From contig NC_031770.1 in NCBI RefSeq assembly GCF_001522545.3, positions 19,533,491-19,597,490 of the forward strand: 64,000 bases of DNA, read 5' to 3'. The stretch comes from Parus major. Taxonomy: Eukaryota; Chordata; Aves; Passeriformes; Paridae. Positions 26,122 to 38,989 of this stretch are shown piece after piece. The notes beneath the pieces are model-generated. The model did no database searches, had not been told where the DNA came from, and saw only the letters and a list, made by a program, of their open reading frames with translations. A program made the translations under genes and the position numbers. Numbering within the stretch: position 1 is the first letter of the stretch; every line of letters starts with the position of its first letter.

Positions 26122-26564
26122 CATGCCCATACACATGTGGAAATATATATGGAAATATTATATATATACAATATCCACAGTATGTATACCAACTTGGGCA
26201 TGTGAATATAAATATATGTTTAATACAGAAGTAAACTTTCATAGGTTTTAGTTGGAAGTTTATACTCTTTCCCCCATCAGGGAATTAATTTGATGTCAGT
26301 TTGTAGCAGGAAACCTGAGGCTCTCTTAGAACCTGCTCTGTTCACTCAGGGTGCGTTTCCAGTAGGACAAGGTCTAACGTTGGTTAAACTGGAACAGGAG
26401 AGGGAGCTCTCACAGCACCGGCCAGGAAAGGGGAGGATGAGGTACCCAAGCCTAGGAAAAGAGGGGTAGAGGCAACCAGCTGCAGCTGAGATGCACCATC
26501 ATCACTCTGCTCCTAATTACTGTGGTCCCTTCACCAAAGTGGCTTCTCCATCCCTTGCTTAGTT

Positions 26565-26568
<4 letters not shown>

Positions 26569-26604
<36 letters not shown>
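26569..26604. repeat. (AC)18 microsatellite
   Basis: Eighteen uninterrupted AC units lie about 45 bases upstream of the 5' break of the CR1 copy. It is the longest perfect dinucleotide run in the window and likely to be length-variable. Confidence 0.97.
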
Positions 26605-26608
<4 letters not shown>

Positions 26609-26650
26609 TGTCTTAAAAACACAGAGAATGGCTTATATTCCAGGTTAGTT

Positions 26651-27291
26651 GATGAGAAGCTCAACAAAACCCATCAATGTGCTCCTGCATCCCAGAAAGC
26701 CAACCTGGGCTACAACAGAAGCACCATGGCAAGCAGGTTGAGGGAGGGGATTCTCCCCCTCTCCTCTGCTCTGGTGAGACCCCACTTGGAGTGCTGTGTC
26801 CAGCTCTGGAGTCCCCAGCATGGAAGGAATGTAGACCCATTGATTGGAGCGAGTCTGGAAGAGGCCACAAAGGTGCTCAGAGGGCTGGAGCACTTCTCCT
26901 ATGCAGAGAGAAGTTGGGAATGTTCAGCCTGGAGAAGGCCCTGAGGAGGTTTTATAGTCTCCAGTACCTAAATGTGACCTGTAAGAACGAATGGGGACAC
27001 TCTTTTTATCAGGGTATAATCCAAGCAAAAATGGCTTTGAACTGACAGAGGGCAGGTTTAGATGAGATATTAGGGAAAAATTTTTTACTGTGAGGATGGT
27101 AAGACACTGGAACATGTTGCCAAGAGAAACTGGATGCTTCAGGCCTGGCAGTTTTCAAGGCCAGGTTGGATGGTGCTTAGAGCAACCTGGTCTGGTGGAA
27201 GTTGTCCCTGCCCATCGGAGTGGGGTTGGAAGTTGAGGACTATTAAGGTCACTTCCAACTCAAACCATTCCATTATTTTATGGTATTATGA
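26651..27291 (+). mobile_element. 5'-truncated CR1 LINE (avian type), 3' end of ORF2 plus UTR
   Basis: About 640 bases follow the CR1 3' region in order: the end of the reverse-transcriptase ORF (GAGACCCCACTTGGAGTGCTG and the GGGCTGGAGCACTTCTCCTA segment), the AGCCTGGAGAAGG block, the TTTACTGTGAGGATGGT block, the AAGGCCAGGTTGGATGG block, and the terminal CTTCCAACTCAAACCATTCCATT followed by a degraded ATTCTATG-type tail. CR1 is the dominant non-LTR retrotransposon of birds. It inserts with 5' truncation and ends in a short tandem rather than poly-A, as here. Frames across it carry frameshifts and stops, so it is dead. Divergence from the consensus looks substantial, so the insertion is not recent. 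The sequence is of bird type rather than turtle or crocodilian type, which gives the taxonomic placement of the window. Confidence 0.93.
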
Positions 27292-30200
27292 CTTGTAGTA
27301 AAGGAAGTGGCACCTGCAAGTCTCCTGCTCTGAAAGCACTGCACTTGCTGGGTACAAAACTGTACAGCACTTAACTGGTATGGTCATGTTTGTTGACTGC
27401 AGTGAATTTCAAAAGGCTCTCCAGAAAAATAATATTTTTACACTATTATTTTTACAGAGCAAAGGCTAAAAAGGAAAGGAAGGGAAGGAAAAGGAAAGGT
27501 TGGATAGTGGTTATTATGTGAAATAGCTCCCTGACTGTGATGAGACATGGGCAGCTTACTTTCTGTCCTGGCTCTTTAGGAGGATGGATTTGAGCTTTTC
27601 CTCTGTCATGTAACATCCCAGTGGAGTAGGAGGAGGAGGCTGGCTGTGCAGGGGATGAAGAGTTGTTTTTTCCTTCCCCCTCGCAGTGCCTGTCTGTGCT
27701 GTAGGTGGGGAACAGAGGGATATATTTTGGGCAGAGCCAGTCCCACCTTTAGGGAACAGGTCCTCACTGTTTAATCCATGTTCCTTTCCATTTTCTTCAG
27801 AACAGTGCAGCAGAAGACTATCCTGTTCTTGAATCAAGGCCACAGCTGAGCTTCTCTGCAATTATTTAATGTTTGCTCACTTGTAATCAGCAGAAGCTAT
27901 TCTGAAATGTTCAAATGTGCTATTATGTTTCCTTTATGAAATAATGAGATTAATTAATCTTATTTCTTTTCCCCTTAAGAGAGCTCCCTTTCCCTTAGTT
28001 CTGCTTTCTCCCTACACTTCTGCAAAGGTAAAGTCCATCTTTGTGCCTGCACTATCTTGTCATAGTGCACTGTAAATGGTGTATGAGGGCTTCAGGCTTT
28101 GCCTTTTCTCGGCCTCTGTCTGAAGTGTTGGTTGAAGCACATGGCACCTTAGAGCTGCATTTCTGACCTCTACATCAGAGTAGTGAAGACAAGTCTGAGA
28201 CATCTCAAGCTCACTGACAGCATCCCAAGATCTCCATCAGCCAGAACTGTGGTGTTGCCCTTCTGAGTTTTGTCTCTTGGCAGTTTTGTGCCAGGCAAGC
28301 CAAGCTTTGCAGTAGTTGAGGTTATTGAGGAGAACTTCATCCAGAAGAGTAAGGCTCCCTCAAGCAGAGTTTGGTTTGAGTTCTCAGAAGGTCAGCGTGG
28401 GAAGCTCTCCATAAAAGCTGAACTTTGATGTTGTCAGCCAAGACAGATTCAGAAGATTTGGGAACATTTTTTTTCCCTTCTTTATAATTATGTGAAACGC
28501 GGGAGACCTGTGAATAGGGTATTTTTAGATTGTACTTTCAAATATACGGTATCATAGTATGACAGCAAATTAAAATTCTTATCAAATCTTCTTTTTTTTT
28601 TAATTTTTTTTTTTTTAAGAAATGTAATGAAACTCATAGTAGAAAGTTTGATAAAGAGCAGTGTGCTGCTTGGCACAGAAATTCTGCTCCTGTTACTAAA
28701 TGAAACATCACTGGTTGCTCCCATTTAGATGAACACTTTTGGAAGTTCTTTTTTTTAAGGCTAGTGGATTGGACTTCTAATTTTAACTCCTATGGTTTAT
28801 AATTAGAAACATTTCCAAACTTGTTTACAAACACCTACACTTGACAGTATGTGTCTGCAATTTTAGAAAGACTCACTTGTCACTTCCAGTGGGGGTTGAG
28901 AGGGCATCTGAGTTCTTTGTGTTTGTACAGTTAGTTTCAGGACACTGAAACAAAAGTACATTTTTTTTAAATAAGGGTATGAGAATGTGATTCTTCATGA
29001 GAGGGTTGCATGCACCTAATCAGCAAATAGGTCTTACTGAGTACTTGTGGACTATTTCAAAGTCAGTAGGATTGATTGTTAGTGGTCATTTGGAGGAAGA
29101 TCTGAACTGGCACCCAAAGGAGAAATTCCAAGAACTAATTTTAGCAGTTGAGTCTCTCAATTGGAAAGGATGCTTTGCAGGTTTTCTGTTTTAATCTGTA
29201 CTTAAGACATATTACTTTCTTGCCAGCTGTCCCTAAGAAGTTATTCAGAAAGAGTTTTAAATTACTTTTGAAAAAATTATTGCATTGTTATTTCATATGA
29301 ATTTGGAAATAAGTTGCTGAGTGTACAGTGAATGGTGGAGCATGGTTCTCCTTGCTCCTGTGTGGGACGTGTGTATTAAACACGTTTGTATGCAACTTGT
29401 TTGCAGTGTAGTGAATATCATACTATCTTACTCAGTGGTCAAGTGTATAATCACATTAAAAGTGATCAAGATACTTTACCAAAATTTAAAAATAAAATCC
29501 TTTTGGCACTTTATATCTGACTTTTAGCCGCATCACATAGGTTAACAATGTTGCTTATCAATTTCTAGTGTAATGGGAAAGATTGTTGTTGCTAAAAATT
29601 GATGTTGTGTGGGAGGGTGTCAGGAAGAACCCTCTAAATATGCTTCAAGGGTACAGCTGAACCAGAAGTAGTCAAAGCAGACTTAAGTAGTAGTGGCATA
29701 AGGTGTCCTATTGATTGCTTAATGCTCATGTTGTTCCTAATTAATATGAAAAACTTTGGTTAATTAGACCAGCCTGTTTGGCTGTTATGTCCTTTACCAG
29801 GAACCATGGTCTTCAAGAGACTCTGACATAGAAGAGGATAAGAAAGCCACAAAGTAGAATGTCTTTATTTTCTGCTGTTTTGGTGTCCATAAAAGTGTGG
29901 ACCTGGATCCCTTTGAGGAATCCACATTGATGTCAAAGGATCATGTCCTCAGAGGCACTTACTCTCTATCAGTCTCACTGAGAGTGGATGTAAGTGGAAT
30001 TAGGCACCTAAATACGTTTGTGTATGCTTGTTCTTTGGAGGCAAACCTGCAGTGTGCAGCCTGTGTGTTGTGCTTGACCCCTCTGCGAAGCACACAGCAA
30101 ACTCAGTGGGGGGCTCTTCCAAAGCAATTGCTCAAAAGTAAACAAACAGATAATTACATAAAGCTTCTGAAGTATGATGCACAGGTCTGGAGAATTAGGT

Positions 30201-33200
30201 TTTGCCTTCTGTAAACCAGCTGTGCCTCATATCAGTGTTTCTGAATTCCTTTAAGGAGGTACAGTTTTAACAAGCATTCACTTTCTGTTGCAAACAGGCT
30301 TTAAAAAAATTTTACTTTTGAAACAAGTAGCCTAGCTAAAATTATGATGTTACTTAGATACTGCACAGCATAATTTCTTAGCAAGTATAGCTGCAATTAA
30401 TAAATTGTGTTGCAACCGTATTAGGCTGCTACCATGTTTGAAAATAGCTTCAAACACAGCTTACAAGCTCCAGTGTTGTCAAGGTCCCACTTCATCAGAG
30501 TTAGAAATACACGACATTTTAGAAATGGCTCATGATTCAAATATGACCATAGAAATTAGACTTAAGTGGAATTTAATACCACTTCTTGCTTAACTAGAAA
30601 TTTCTCTTTTTCTGATGAATTCTATCTGGAAATAGCACTTTCACAACTGATGTACTGAGAGAAATGCCAGTGTTTCCAGTTTTCCTCTATTTTGGTTTGC
30701 TCGTGTCTGCTCTGTGCCCACTTTCTTAAGTGTTAATATGTAGAAATGTTTCCAAAAAGTAAGTGGAGGCTTGAAATAAAGATCTGTGTAAGTGTATAAA
30801 GATCCCAAGGATCCAGCTATGCCTTGAAAACAGGCAAAAACCTCTTCGATATCTTAAGTCTTGACTGACCATGAAGTTAGTGAGAAGATCTCTCAGATGT
30901 ACCTGATAAGAAAGAAAGAAAGACCTCTATGGAATATTTGTAGAGTTATCTAACCTGCATGGGCCTGACCAGTTCTTCATTGTGAGTATTTGGTGTATGT
31001 GTGATCTGTTCTCAGGATAATCTTCCTGGTTCCTATAGGGAAACTTCATGGAAAAATCTTTCTTTGGGTGCATTTAAAATGATACTATTTTCCTCAGAAA
31101 GTAGTAATTAAAGTAAATACAGGAGTCATGAAAAGAAGGGAAATGGGCTTCAGAGTTCTTCTTTGGTTCTTCTCTTAAAAAATAACTCTTACTTCAGATA
31201 AAATTGTTGCTCCTCACAAAGAATCCCATATGCCATCGCATATCACAAGAGAAGACTCTCGAGAAGGCAATATCTGCTGTGAATATATAAGGGGACAGCT
31301 TGTATATTGTTAATGTAAATTCCCAGCCCATGAAGTCCTAGCATTGGAGTTATGGTTGCATCCCCAGGTCTGGAACGCATTGCAAATCCCTGAGATGCAA
31401 ATTCTTTGCCTGTCTCCCATGGTACATAGCTGTAAACTAGTCTTTGAAAATCCATCAGTAGGTGTAAAACATGCATTTTCCATGGAAGCAATGACATTAA
31501 AGAGGGACCCTGACTATGACTATGGCCTATTGTAAATTATCTGTAACTTAAATTTTTGCTTTTATTTTTTATTCCTGGTACCTATGTTTTATGTGAGCAG
31601 CTTTTTCATATATCTCCAGTAATTCCGTGCCATGCCAAAAATATGTGGGTTTACTTCTTAAAAAAACTGCTATAAGCTAGTTGTACCTGAGCTGAAGGGT
31701 TACCCAGAGCAAATGTGTAAGAAGTGAAACTGTTCCAGGATAACCTGCCTTGGTTTAGGGGAGAGTTAATGATAAATTTATTTTCCTGACCTGTCTGCCA
31801 AATATTTGTACACTAATTAGGTCCTATTTTGAGGGCAGAGCATGTGAGCTTGTAAGGAACCCCTTGTACAGGATGGGAAGGGCAAGAGGGTTTTTGTCCC
31901 AAGTGAGTGCAAACCCCATCTTTTTTTACGTAGCATCACCTAAATATGTGCATTATTTCTAAGCAGCATGTGAATCCCTGGGCTCATATGGAGGCACTTC
32001 TTAAATTGTCTCATGGGAATAACTGTAGCCAGCTCAGGTGTTCAAGTGTAGAGAGCACTGGGGAAGAAACTGAACCGAGTCAAGGCATAATCATGGTTTT
32101 AACTTTATATAATGTCTTTTGCAATATAGTAGAAAAATTACCCTTATGACTAGTGGCAGGACCTGTTGTATAAGTAATCCAGCCATGGTGTTGGTTGGTA
32201 TCTTGCTTTTCACTTGAACCTCTCTGCGATGCAGGTCTTGGAGGAGTGAGTGCCTGGTGCAGTCTCTGCCTGACTCCTTGGTAAGTCATTCAAGTCTATC
32301 TTTCTGTACAGTCACTTTCTAAACTGCTCAGCAAAAATAAGAAAATTTTTCATAGAGTGCTTTAAAAGAGAGCTGCTAATCAATTTTTCTTATTATTTTA
32401 TGCCCTGTGATTTTTACACCACCCCCACCAGCTGGTTAATCATGCAAAAGCTGAACACTTCATTAGCCAGAACATGTTTGCCCATGGGCATTTCTGTAGT
32501 AAATTAGTTCTTTCTATTTATACAGGTAAGTCATGGCCAAAAGTCTTTAAGGTGCCAAAGGTAAGGGTTCGAATTAATTCTTTTTTTGAGTTTTCAAAAG
32601 AACTAGGTTTAACTTTGTGTGCTGTTGATTTGAAATTACTTTTGAATTAACGATAGTGTGGGTAAATGAGCATTGTCAGGCTGTTCAGAGATGCATTGTG
32701 CCTTTCTGGGTCTCAAATTTGGCCTTTGTAGTGCAGGCTGCCTTAAAAAAAAAGCAACAAAAGACCCCAAAACGCATGCATTCACATATATAGATATATA
32801 TACACGTATATGTATATGCACACTATCTTCATGTAGAGACTCTGCTTCTTAGAGTGGCATGTGGCATATTGACCCATGTTTTTCCTTTCTTACTCTGTGC
32901 CTTTTATACTATTAATTGAAAATACGTGGTTTGCAGATGCTTTTTTACCTCAAATCAAATGGTGCCCTCTGAAAGCCTAGTTTAGCTTGACAATGAATTT
33001 AGCTTTCAGGCTTTGGCCATTGCAATATTGTTTGAATGCCACCATTTCCTGCAATCAATGTAATTTTATATCTACTTGGAATAGAAAGTCAAGATGGTGA
33101 TTGCCTTAATTTAACTCAGTGTTGTATTCATTAAGGAGCTGATCCCAAATTCCTTTCAGATCAAAGTCTGTCTTGATTTCAGTGGAACCTTTCAGTGCAC

Positions 33201-33541
33201 AAGGTGTGCGGTAGCCTTCTAAAATGTTGTCATTGTGAATAGTGAATAAAAACTAAATGTGTTGCTAAATTTAGGCTGTTGCTCATGTCAGCTTCCTTTT
33301 CTAAATGACGGTAAGTGCATTCCATAAATAGTATGCCTCTTATGTTGTCATATCTCTTTGGCTTGCTTTGCAGTATTTTACAGGATATTTGCAAATGAAT
33401 TTTGTGTTCAGTAGGCAGGGGATGAAAATAACACTACTCATTGGGACTCCATTAACCCACAGCTAATGAGGAACCATTTCAAGGGCTGGATGAGTGTAAT
33501 TCAGATTAGCCTGCATGCCAGGCTGCTCTGCTCCTGCTCAG
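27292..33541. other. Mostly unique non-coding sequence
   Basis: A purine tract of GGAAA/GGAAG units lies at 27469-27499, T-rich runs at 28589-28617, a short AAAG run at 30909-30923, and an AT-rich TATATA/ACGTATATG stretch at 32765-32822. An old-repeat scrap lies at 29960-30022 and a fainter one at about 33136-33195 (GAGCTGATCCCAAATTCC). No exon-like signal was accepted. Confidence 0.55.
29960..30022. repeat. Scrap of ancient amniote repeat with TTAGGCACCTAAAT motif
   Basis: The near-palindromic phrase ATTAGGCACCTAAATAC at about 29999-30015 is the hallmark phrase of an old repeat found widely in reptiles and birds. It matches in style the larger fragment at 12935-13095. It is short, so the call is tentative. 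Confidence 0.35.
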
Positions 33542-33660
33542 CCTCGCCCCATACCACGCTCCCCGTGCCGTGCTCCGGACGGACGGAGCCTGGAGCGGCA
33601 CGGCTCTGGCACTGCCTTTGGCCAGTTAAGTTTTCTGTGCTTCGGTTCTCCTTTTGGAAG
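33542..33660 (+). other. Candidate CpG-rich exon with strong splice sites
   Basis: A 119-nt segment has a strong plus-strand acceptor (a CTGCTCTGCTCCTGCTCAG pyrimidine-rich run ending at 33541) and a near-consensus donor (TTTTGGAAG followed by GTAGGAGAGG at 33661). About nine CpGs fall in its first 70 bases, unlike the surrounding CpG-poor DNA. Two of the three plus frames are open throughout. Neither peptide was recognised, and amino-acid composition is not persuasive in either. It could be a non-coding exon of a plus-strand transcript or lncRNA, a small regulatory CpG pocket, or chance. A GT microsatellite begins 21 bases downstream of the donor. Confidence 0.28.
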
Positions 33661-33678
33661 GTAGGAGAGGAGAGGGAA

Positions 33679-33681
<3 letters not shown>

Positions 33682-33709
<28 letters not shown>
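33682..33709. repeat. (GT)14 microsatellite
   Basis: Fourteen perfect GT units directly follow the candidate exon at 33542-33660, with a CG at its 5' edge. Confidence 0.95.
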
Positions 33710-33712
<3 letters not shown>

Positions 33713-33984
33713 CATAGATAGGTGACAGTGATCTTGACCTCCATGGTCAGGTGTTTTGGGATGTAATGAAATACTCCTCAAACACTCCACTCGTGCTCGC
33801 TGGTTGATAGCATTGTTACTTGTAGAAAAGGGTACTACATGGTGACAGTAAAGGTGGTCCAGACTGGCCCTTAATTAATTCTATTTTCAAAATCTATATT
33901 AGTGACTGTCGTGAGGGCACCTGGGCACTTTACATCAATAAAATAATCAATTTAAAAAATGTGTAGACCAGAACTCTGTGTTCA

Positions 33985-34182
33985 CTAACAAAACTCCTGT
34001 TCCCCGTTATGACTAAAGGTCAGTCCAAGGCTGGCCAAGCAGGCAGGACTCGCATTCCTGTGCCTTGGCACTTGCCAGGCGCGGCTCTGGCGGAACACCA
34101 CCGACAGCAGCTTCCAGATGCCCACAGCCCCTGCCGAGACCAGCTCGCTGATGACCGGCGACTTGTTAACCCCCTGCGTGTC
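33985..34182 (-). CDS. Candidate coding segment in a CpG-rich pocket (unidentified)
   Basis: A minus-strand frame is open from just after an in-frame TGA (34183-34185) to a TAG at 33985-33987. Its first 34 codons (34072-34173) have GC of about 63, 46 and 89 percent at codon positions 1, 2 and 3 by hand count, the usual order for real vertebrate coding DNA, in a region that is otherwise AT-rich. The encoded peptide is well mixed (V-N-K-S-P-V-I-S-E-L-V-S-A-G-A-V-G-I-W-K as its clearest stretch, then Val/Phe/Arg-rich). A pyrimidine-rich acceptor-like site (CCACCTTTTCCTTCAG) lies just upstream, but using it would include the TGA. A second AG (CACGCAG) falls nearer the frame but has a poor pyrimidine run. 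The plus-strand frames over the same bases have a less natural composition. It may be a decayed or alternatively spliced exon. No protein was recognised. Confidence 0.28.
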   Translation of the reverse strand, partial: DTQGVNKSPVISELVSAGAVGIWKLLSVVFRQSRAWQVPRHRNASPACLASLGLTFSHNGEQEFC

Positions 34183-34185
34183 TCA

Positions 34186-37100
34186 AGTTGGTTTCAGGAC
34201 TGAAGGAAAAGGTGGGGAAAGACCAATCCCTCTTAAAAGTGTGACTTTGCCAGTTGCTGGCACTCTACTGAAGTGTAGGCAACAGGGATTTGGTGGAGCT
34301 GTGCTGCTGGAATGGAGGGAGGAAAAAAGAGACCTTGTGGAGAACAGGCTAGACATCTCTTAACTGCAGAAACTTTATTGACGACAAATGTTACATTATG
34401 CAAGCTTAGCAAATTCTCTAGGAATATAATCCTTCCCAGTTTTTGCTTAACATGTGTTAATATTTTATGATACCTGTGCATAAAGGGACCGTTCCTACAA
34501 TCTTTAAGTGAGTTTGGGCTGCTAAATTGCCTTTGTGGACTTTTAAAAAACACTACTGGTCACTGCAAATTAGCTAAATTCCCAATCTCACTTAACACAC
34601 TGATGATATAAAATCAGATTTTTTCTGTTTTTCATGTATTAAGTGAACATGTGCAATTAAATTAAATGTTGATGCAAAACTGCATTTTATTTATTTCTGT
34701 TAGTACATTTGGGGAAGTAATCCCACTTTAATACATATCTAGTTGTGCAAGCAGCACTGAAACTAGGAGTTCCTGGACACTGGTGTAATTTTTTGAATGT
34801 GAAATGATAATATATTTTCATGTCTTGAAATACAATTGAAGTCAAGCTGAGCTTAAAAATCCAAGATCTGATTCAGGAGAATTCAGTCCCATCTGGCTGG
34901 TGGGTAGCAGGTGTGCAGTGTGTGTTTGAGGGAGTGAGGTGATTGCAGGGAGTGAAACATTTCTCTTTTCCTGTAAAGCTTTAATTCCAGTTTAATGCTG
35001 TGGTCTGAAGCTCTCTGCAGTTTAAGTTCTTGTGTAATTACCTATATCTATTGTTGGTCTCCATTCTTAGACAACATAATGGTGATGGTGAATGGCAGAA
35101 GCGAGTAAATGTCCGGCATTATGAAGAAATATGGTTTCTAATTCTCAAAGTTTGGATTTATTTTCTATAACACCCAAGTCCCTCGTATGGGAGAGTGTGT
35201 TTTTACAAATTGATATAGACATGATCCTTGAAAACCAAATGAGAACATTGCAGTGTTCAGGATCAAGGTCTTTTGAGTATTGTTACACATTCCCACTGCA
35301 GCACAGAGAAGGTTCGGGTCATATATATATTTTTATATAAGAAAAAAACCCCGTATTATACAATTTGTGTTTTCATCCCATAATAGACAGACTCTACATT
35401 TTTATTACTGCAGTTATAACAAGGGAGGGTTTTTTAATCTTTAGAAGTATTATAGCAATCTGTTGCATACTTTGTTACCTTATAACCTTAAGAAACTTCT
35501 CCTAGCCTTTCTCAGTTTCCTCTTTTTCTTTCCCTTTCTTCATCTTTGGATCAGATACTGCCAGTCACCCCCCGCCTCTGCCTGGGAGCTTTTTGCTTGG
35601 GAGGTTCAAGAATCTGCACTTCCTTGACTTTTGTCACTAGCTGTCAAGTCTGCTCCCTTTCACACTCCTATCAACTTTCCCTCTTCCAACTTTTAAATAT
35701 TTCCTCTTCTTTTTATTTGTCTTCACCACTATGTAACTTTGTGATGAGAAGTCTCCCAGTGCATGAGCTTTTTATGGGAGTTGGCACGCAAAGCTCTTCT
35801 TACTTAACAAAATAAGTAAGCAAACATACTTCTTTTACAGTTTTTGAGTTCACATTACTACAGTAGGTGACACTTTTGCTGCTGTATTTCACAGGTTTTT
35901 TTCATGGTGAGCTGACTTAATTTCTAACGTAGAGTGGAGCTGGTGCTGTGTTGCCAAGGGAAGTCCATCTGGTTTGACAGATGAAATGATAAACATTTCT
36001 CTGGACATCCCTGTACAGTTCTCCCTTTTGTTTGTTTGCTTTATGAAGTTAAGTGGAGGAGGTCACCCCCTTTGACAGAACAAATTCTTTTTTCTAGCAA
36101 TCGGGCTTTGCAAGAAAACATTTTTTATTAAGCAAGTCATCCATACCACACCGTAGGCTGTTTGAGTGTAACAGTATGTTACAGTCTGCAAAGTTAATGC
36201 AGTTAATATTCAACTGAACTTTTGGGGGGTTGCTAATCCCTTAGGCGGGCTTAGCAGAAAGGGCAAACATATTTATAGCACTTTGAATCAGACTGCAGTG
36301 AACAAGTACGAGTATGTGTTATACCATGCAAATGTTACACAATTTCAGGAAAGCTCAGTGCATAATCATCTTTTAATAGTATTTAAGTTGGTGAAATATC
36401 TTGTCTGTAAGTAGCAGAGCTGTTGGCTCAGTGGACAACAGGTCTGTTAAAATGAAACTCAGTGAAAGGTCTTGAGATTCTTGTTCTGGTGGTAAGTTCT
36501 GAAGGTTCTGAACAGATTTATGGGCTGTCTAATTAGGAGCTAACTATACTCTTTAAGCTCTGTCATTTGTATTATTCCCTAATAGGATTTAATTGGACTT
36601 TGTCACATATCTGGCTATGACTGAGTGTGTGCAGGGCTGTCAGCAGCCTCTTCCATATAGACCTTGGTCTCTTACTGTCTTTGTAGAAATAAAAAGATCA
36701 TACCTGAGGAATCTTTTCTCCAGAGTGGAAGTGTGACACTGGACAGAGTTTGCTTTGGTTGGAGCTGTGGGCATGCCAGGCAAAAAAACCCAAGAGTTAA
36801 GTCACAAGTTTCAGGCAGTTCATGGAGAAGCTGAAGTGCTCAGGCTGAAAATGCCCAGCAAGGAGGGTCACATCTCTGTAAGACAGAAGATCTCCACATT
36901 TATGCCATGGACAAAATTTGCATTGAGTGTAAAGTTACATAGAAGAGCACATAAAGGGCCCTGTATTGCTGCCATCCCATCAAGAGCCAGAGAAAAAGGA
37001 ATTATGATCTTGGATTTTACACACAATTTGATTGAATAGAATTTTTAGTCAAATGAAAGAGATCTGTCATCTGGAAGTCAACAAATAATCATTTGTGTTT

Positions 37101-38199
37101 TTTTAAAAAAATTATTTTATTTTGAAAGAGATGAATGCAGTTGCTAACAGCTGTTGTCTGTATGATAAATTTTTAAGGTAAATTTCTGGTGCCCTATCAA
37201 TGCAGGCCTGACAAAGTGTCCGTCCTAATCAAGATTCTTAATGTGTTTTATATTTTGGCTATTTTTTACATTTTTTCTAGATATTAACTATTGGAAAGAG
37301 TGACTACAACATGGAACCTGACTTTAAAGGGGGCTCAGGTGCCTGAATTTACACATGCACTCAAGTTACTCATTGATTTGCCACCTTACTTGTACCCACT
37401 CCTTTCCTTTTTCCTTTGCTCTTTGTGAAGCATACTGGCCACTCATAGTCCTTCAGGAAAAAGTCCAACAAAATAATTCATGTGTCAGAATAGTTGGAAA
37501 AATGGAAATATGTTGCTAAAGATTTTCAAATCAATTTGTTATATTTTCAGTTAAAAATAGCATGACTGAGTACCAGAGCAAGTCAAAATTTTGTATTGGA
37601 GTTATTTATAGCTGAAGTACCTGAAAATAACTAGTTTATTATGTACAGAATTTGAAATTCCAGAATATATTAAAATATTAGCTCAAAGGTCAAAAGCCTC
37701 TCCCAAGGAAGGAACGAACTCAGAAGGGAATTTGGGCTAATCAGGTTGGTTCTGTAATGGTTGCACAGGGGTGTTTGTGGCTTTCTTTGGTTACCCATTC
37801 TGAATGTCCCCAGCTCATCATTGGATCAGCTTCCATGCAAATTCTAGCAGGATTCAGCCTGAAGCCTTGACCTCTACAACAGGATCCCATAGCATTTCTG
37901 TTGTTGAACTGAGCAGTAAGGGCAGGGTCCACTGCAAAGGCCTGACTTCACAGAGTGTCCTGGTGGAGGCCTGCTGGACCTTAGCTACACATCCTGCAAC
38001 CATCTTGGAGCTTAGAAATGGCGTAAACTATCTGCAGTTTTATTGTGAAAACATAGCTAACAGTCTGATGGTGTTAACTGTGTTAAAAGGTTGGGGGGTG
38101 GTGTGGTGTGTGTGTGTTTCTGTGCTGAACTCTATACATTTATGAGCTCTTTTTATAGTACCGTTCCCAGCAGCATTCCCAGGAGCAGTCCAGGTCCAA
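34186..38199. other. Unique non-coding sequence
   Basis: About 4 kb with no recognised element. A 94-codon plus-strand frame at 36755-37039 reads as a varied peptide but has no codon-position bias beyond local purine richness and no known match, so it is left out. There are no simple repeats of note beyond short A/T runs. Confidence 0.55.
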
Positions 38200-38332
38200 T
38201 CAGGACTGGTATGCCATTGTGCGAGGTGTTGTTCTAATTCATGTGTAAATGTGGAGTGGTTGCTGCCCTGAGGATATTACAGTGAAATTACAAACAGGAT
38301 GAAGAATAGGAGGAGGTGTGGAGGAGAAGGAG
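38200..38332 (+). repeat. Ancient amniote interspersed repeat fragment
   Basis: The order CCATTGTGCGAGGTGTTGTT, then GTTGCTGCCCTGAGGATATTAC, then ACAAACAGGATGAAG, then a GGAGGAGG-type run follows an old repeat whose less decayed copies read 'gtgcgaggtgctgtacaaac ... ccctgcccc-aagagcttacaatc'. This is pattern memory, not alignment, and the family name is left open. Confidence 0.45.
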
Positions 38333-38989
38333 GGCAGCTGCAGCAAGGTGCACTTGTCTGGTCAGGGCTGTGGTATGTACAGCCTGATACCAAGTGGTGG
38401 GCATTTCATTTATTTATAAGTCTGCTGCCTTCAAAACAATTAGCCTCTTTGTCTTTTGTTTGTGTCTTAGTTATTTAAGACAAAATGTAAAGAGTATGAA
38501 ATTAATCATTCCCAAGATCCTCCTGCTGTGTCTCTAGCAATGACCAACCCCAGGCACCTCAAGTACAGTTTTAAGAGCCTCACAATGGGCAGACTTGGGA
38601 TAATCTTCTCTCTACATGTTCTCATCCTAATCTTTCATTATTAGGGATTAATTTAAGCTTTGAAGCATGAGGTATAAAAAGATATTATATTTGTTGTTCC
38701 CCCTCCTCCACTGTCAACCTTGTTTAAAATATGAAATATCCTCCGAAGCCCGTCGTCAGCTGTTTTCAGGTTAATCCTACCTTCTCCTTGGTGTGTTGGC
38801 CAGACCTGCAGGTTGAGAGCTGCTGTGGTGGTTTTGCTTCCTCTGGTGCCAGAAGGCACTGGTGGTAGATCCTTTTCCCCAGGGGGGTGGGTGAAGGCAG
38901 AAGCATGTTGAGCAGTTATGGCCTGGGTGTTCCCATGTCACCATATGTCAAAGCTGTGATGGTGCAGCTGGATGTCTCCCCTTTCTTTT

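Noticed and set aside
26522..26944. 140-codon plus-strand open frame and overlapping frames to 27045
   Set aside because: It begins in the AC microsatellite region and runs through the CR1 copy in shifting frames; it is transposon-derived and dead.
32560..32585. GGTTCGAATT resembling a Pol III B box
   Set aside because: There is no A box at the right distance and no tRNA cloverleaf.
36755..37039. 94-codon plus-strand open frame
   Set aside because: The purine-rich first positions follow the local base composition. No domain was recognised.
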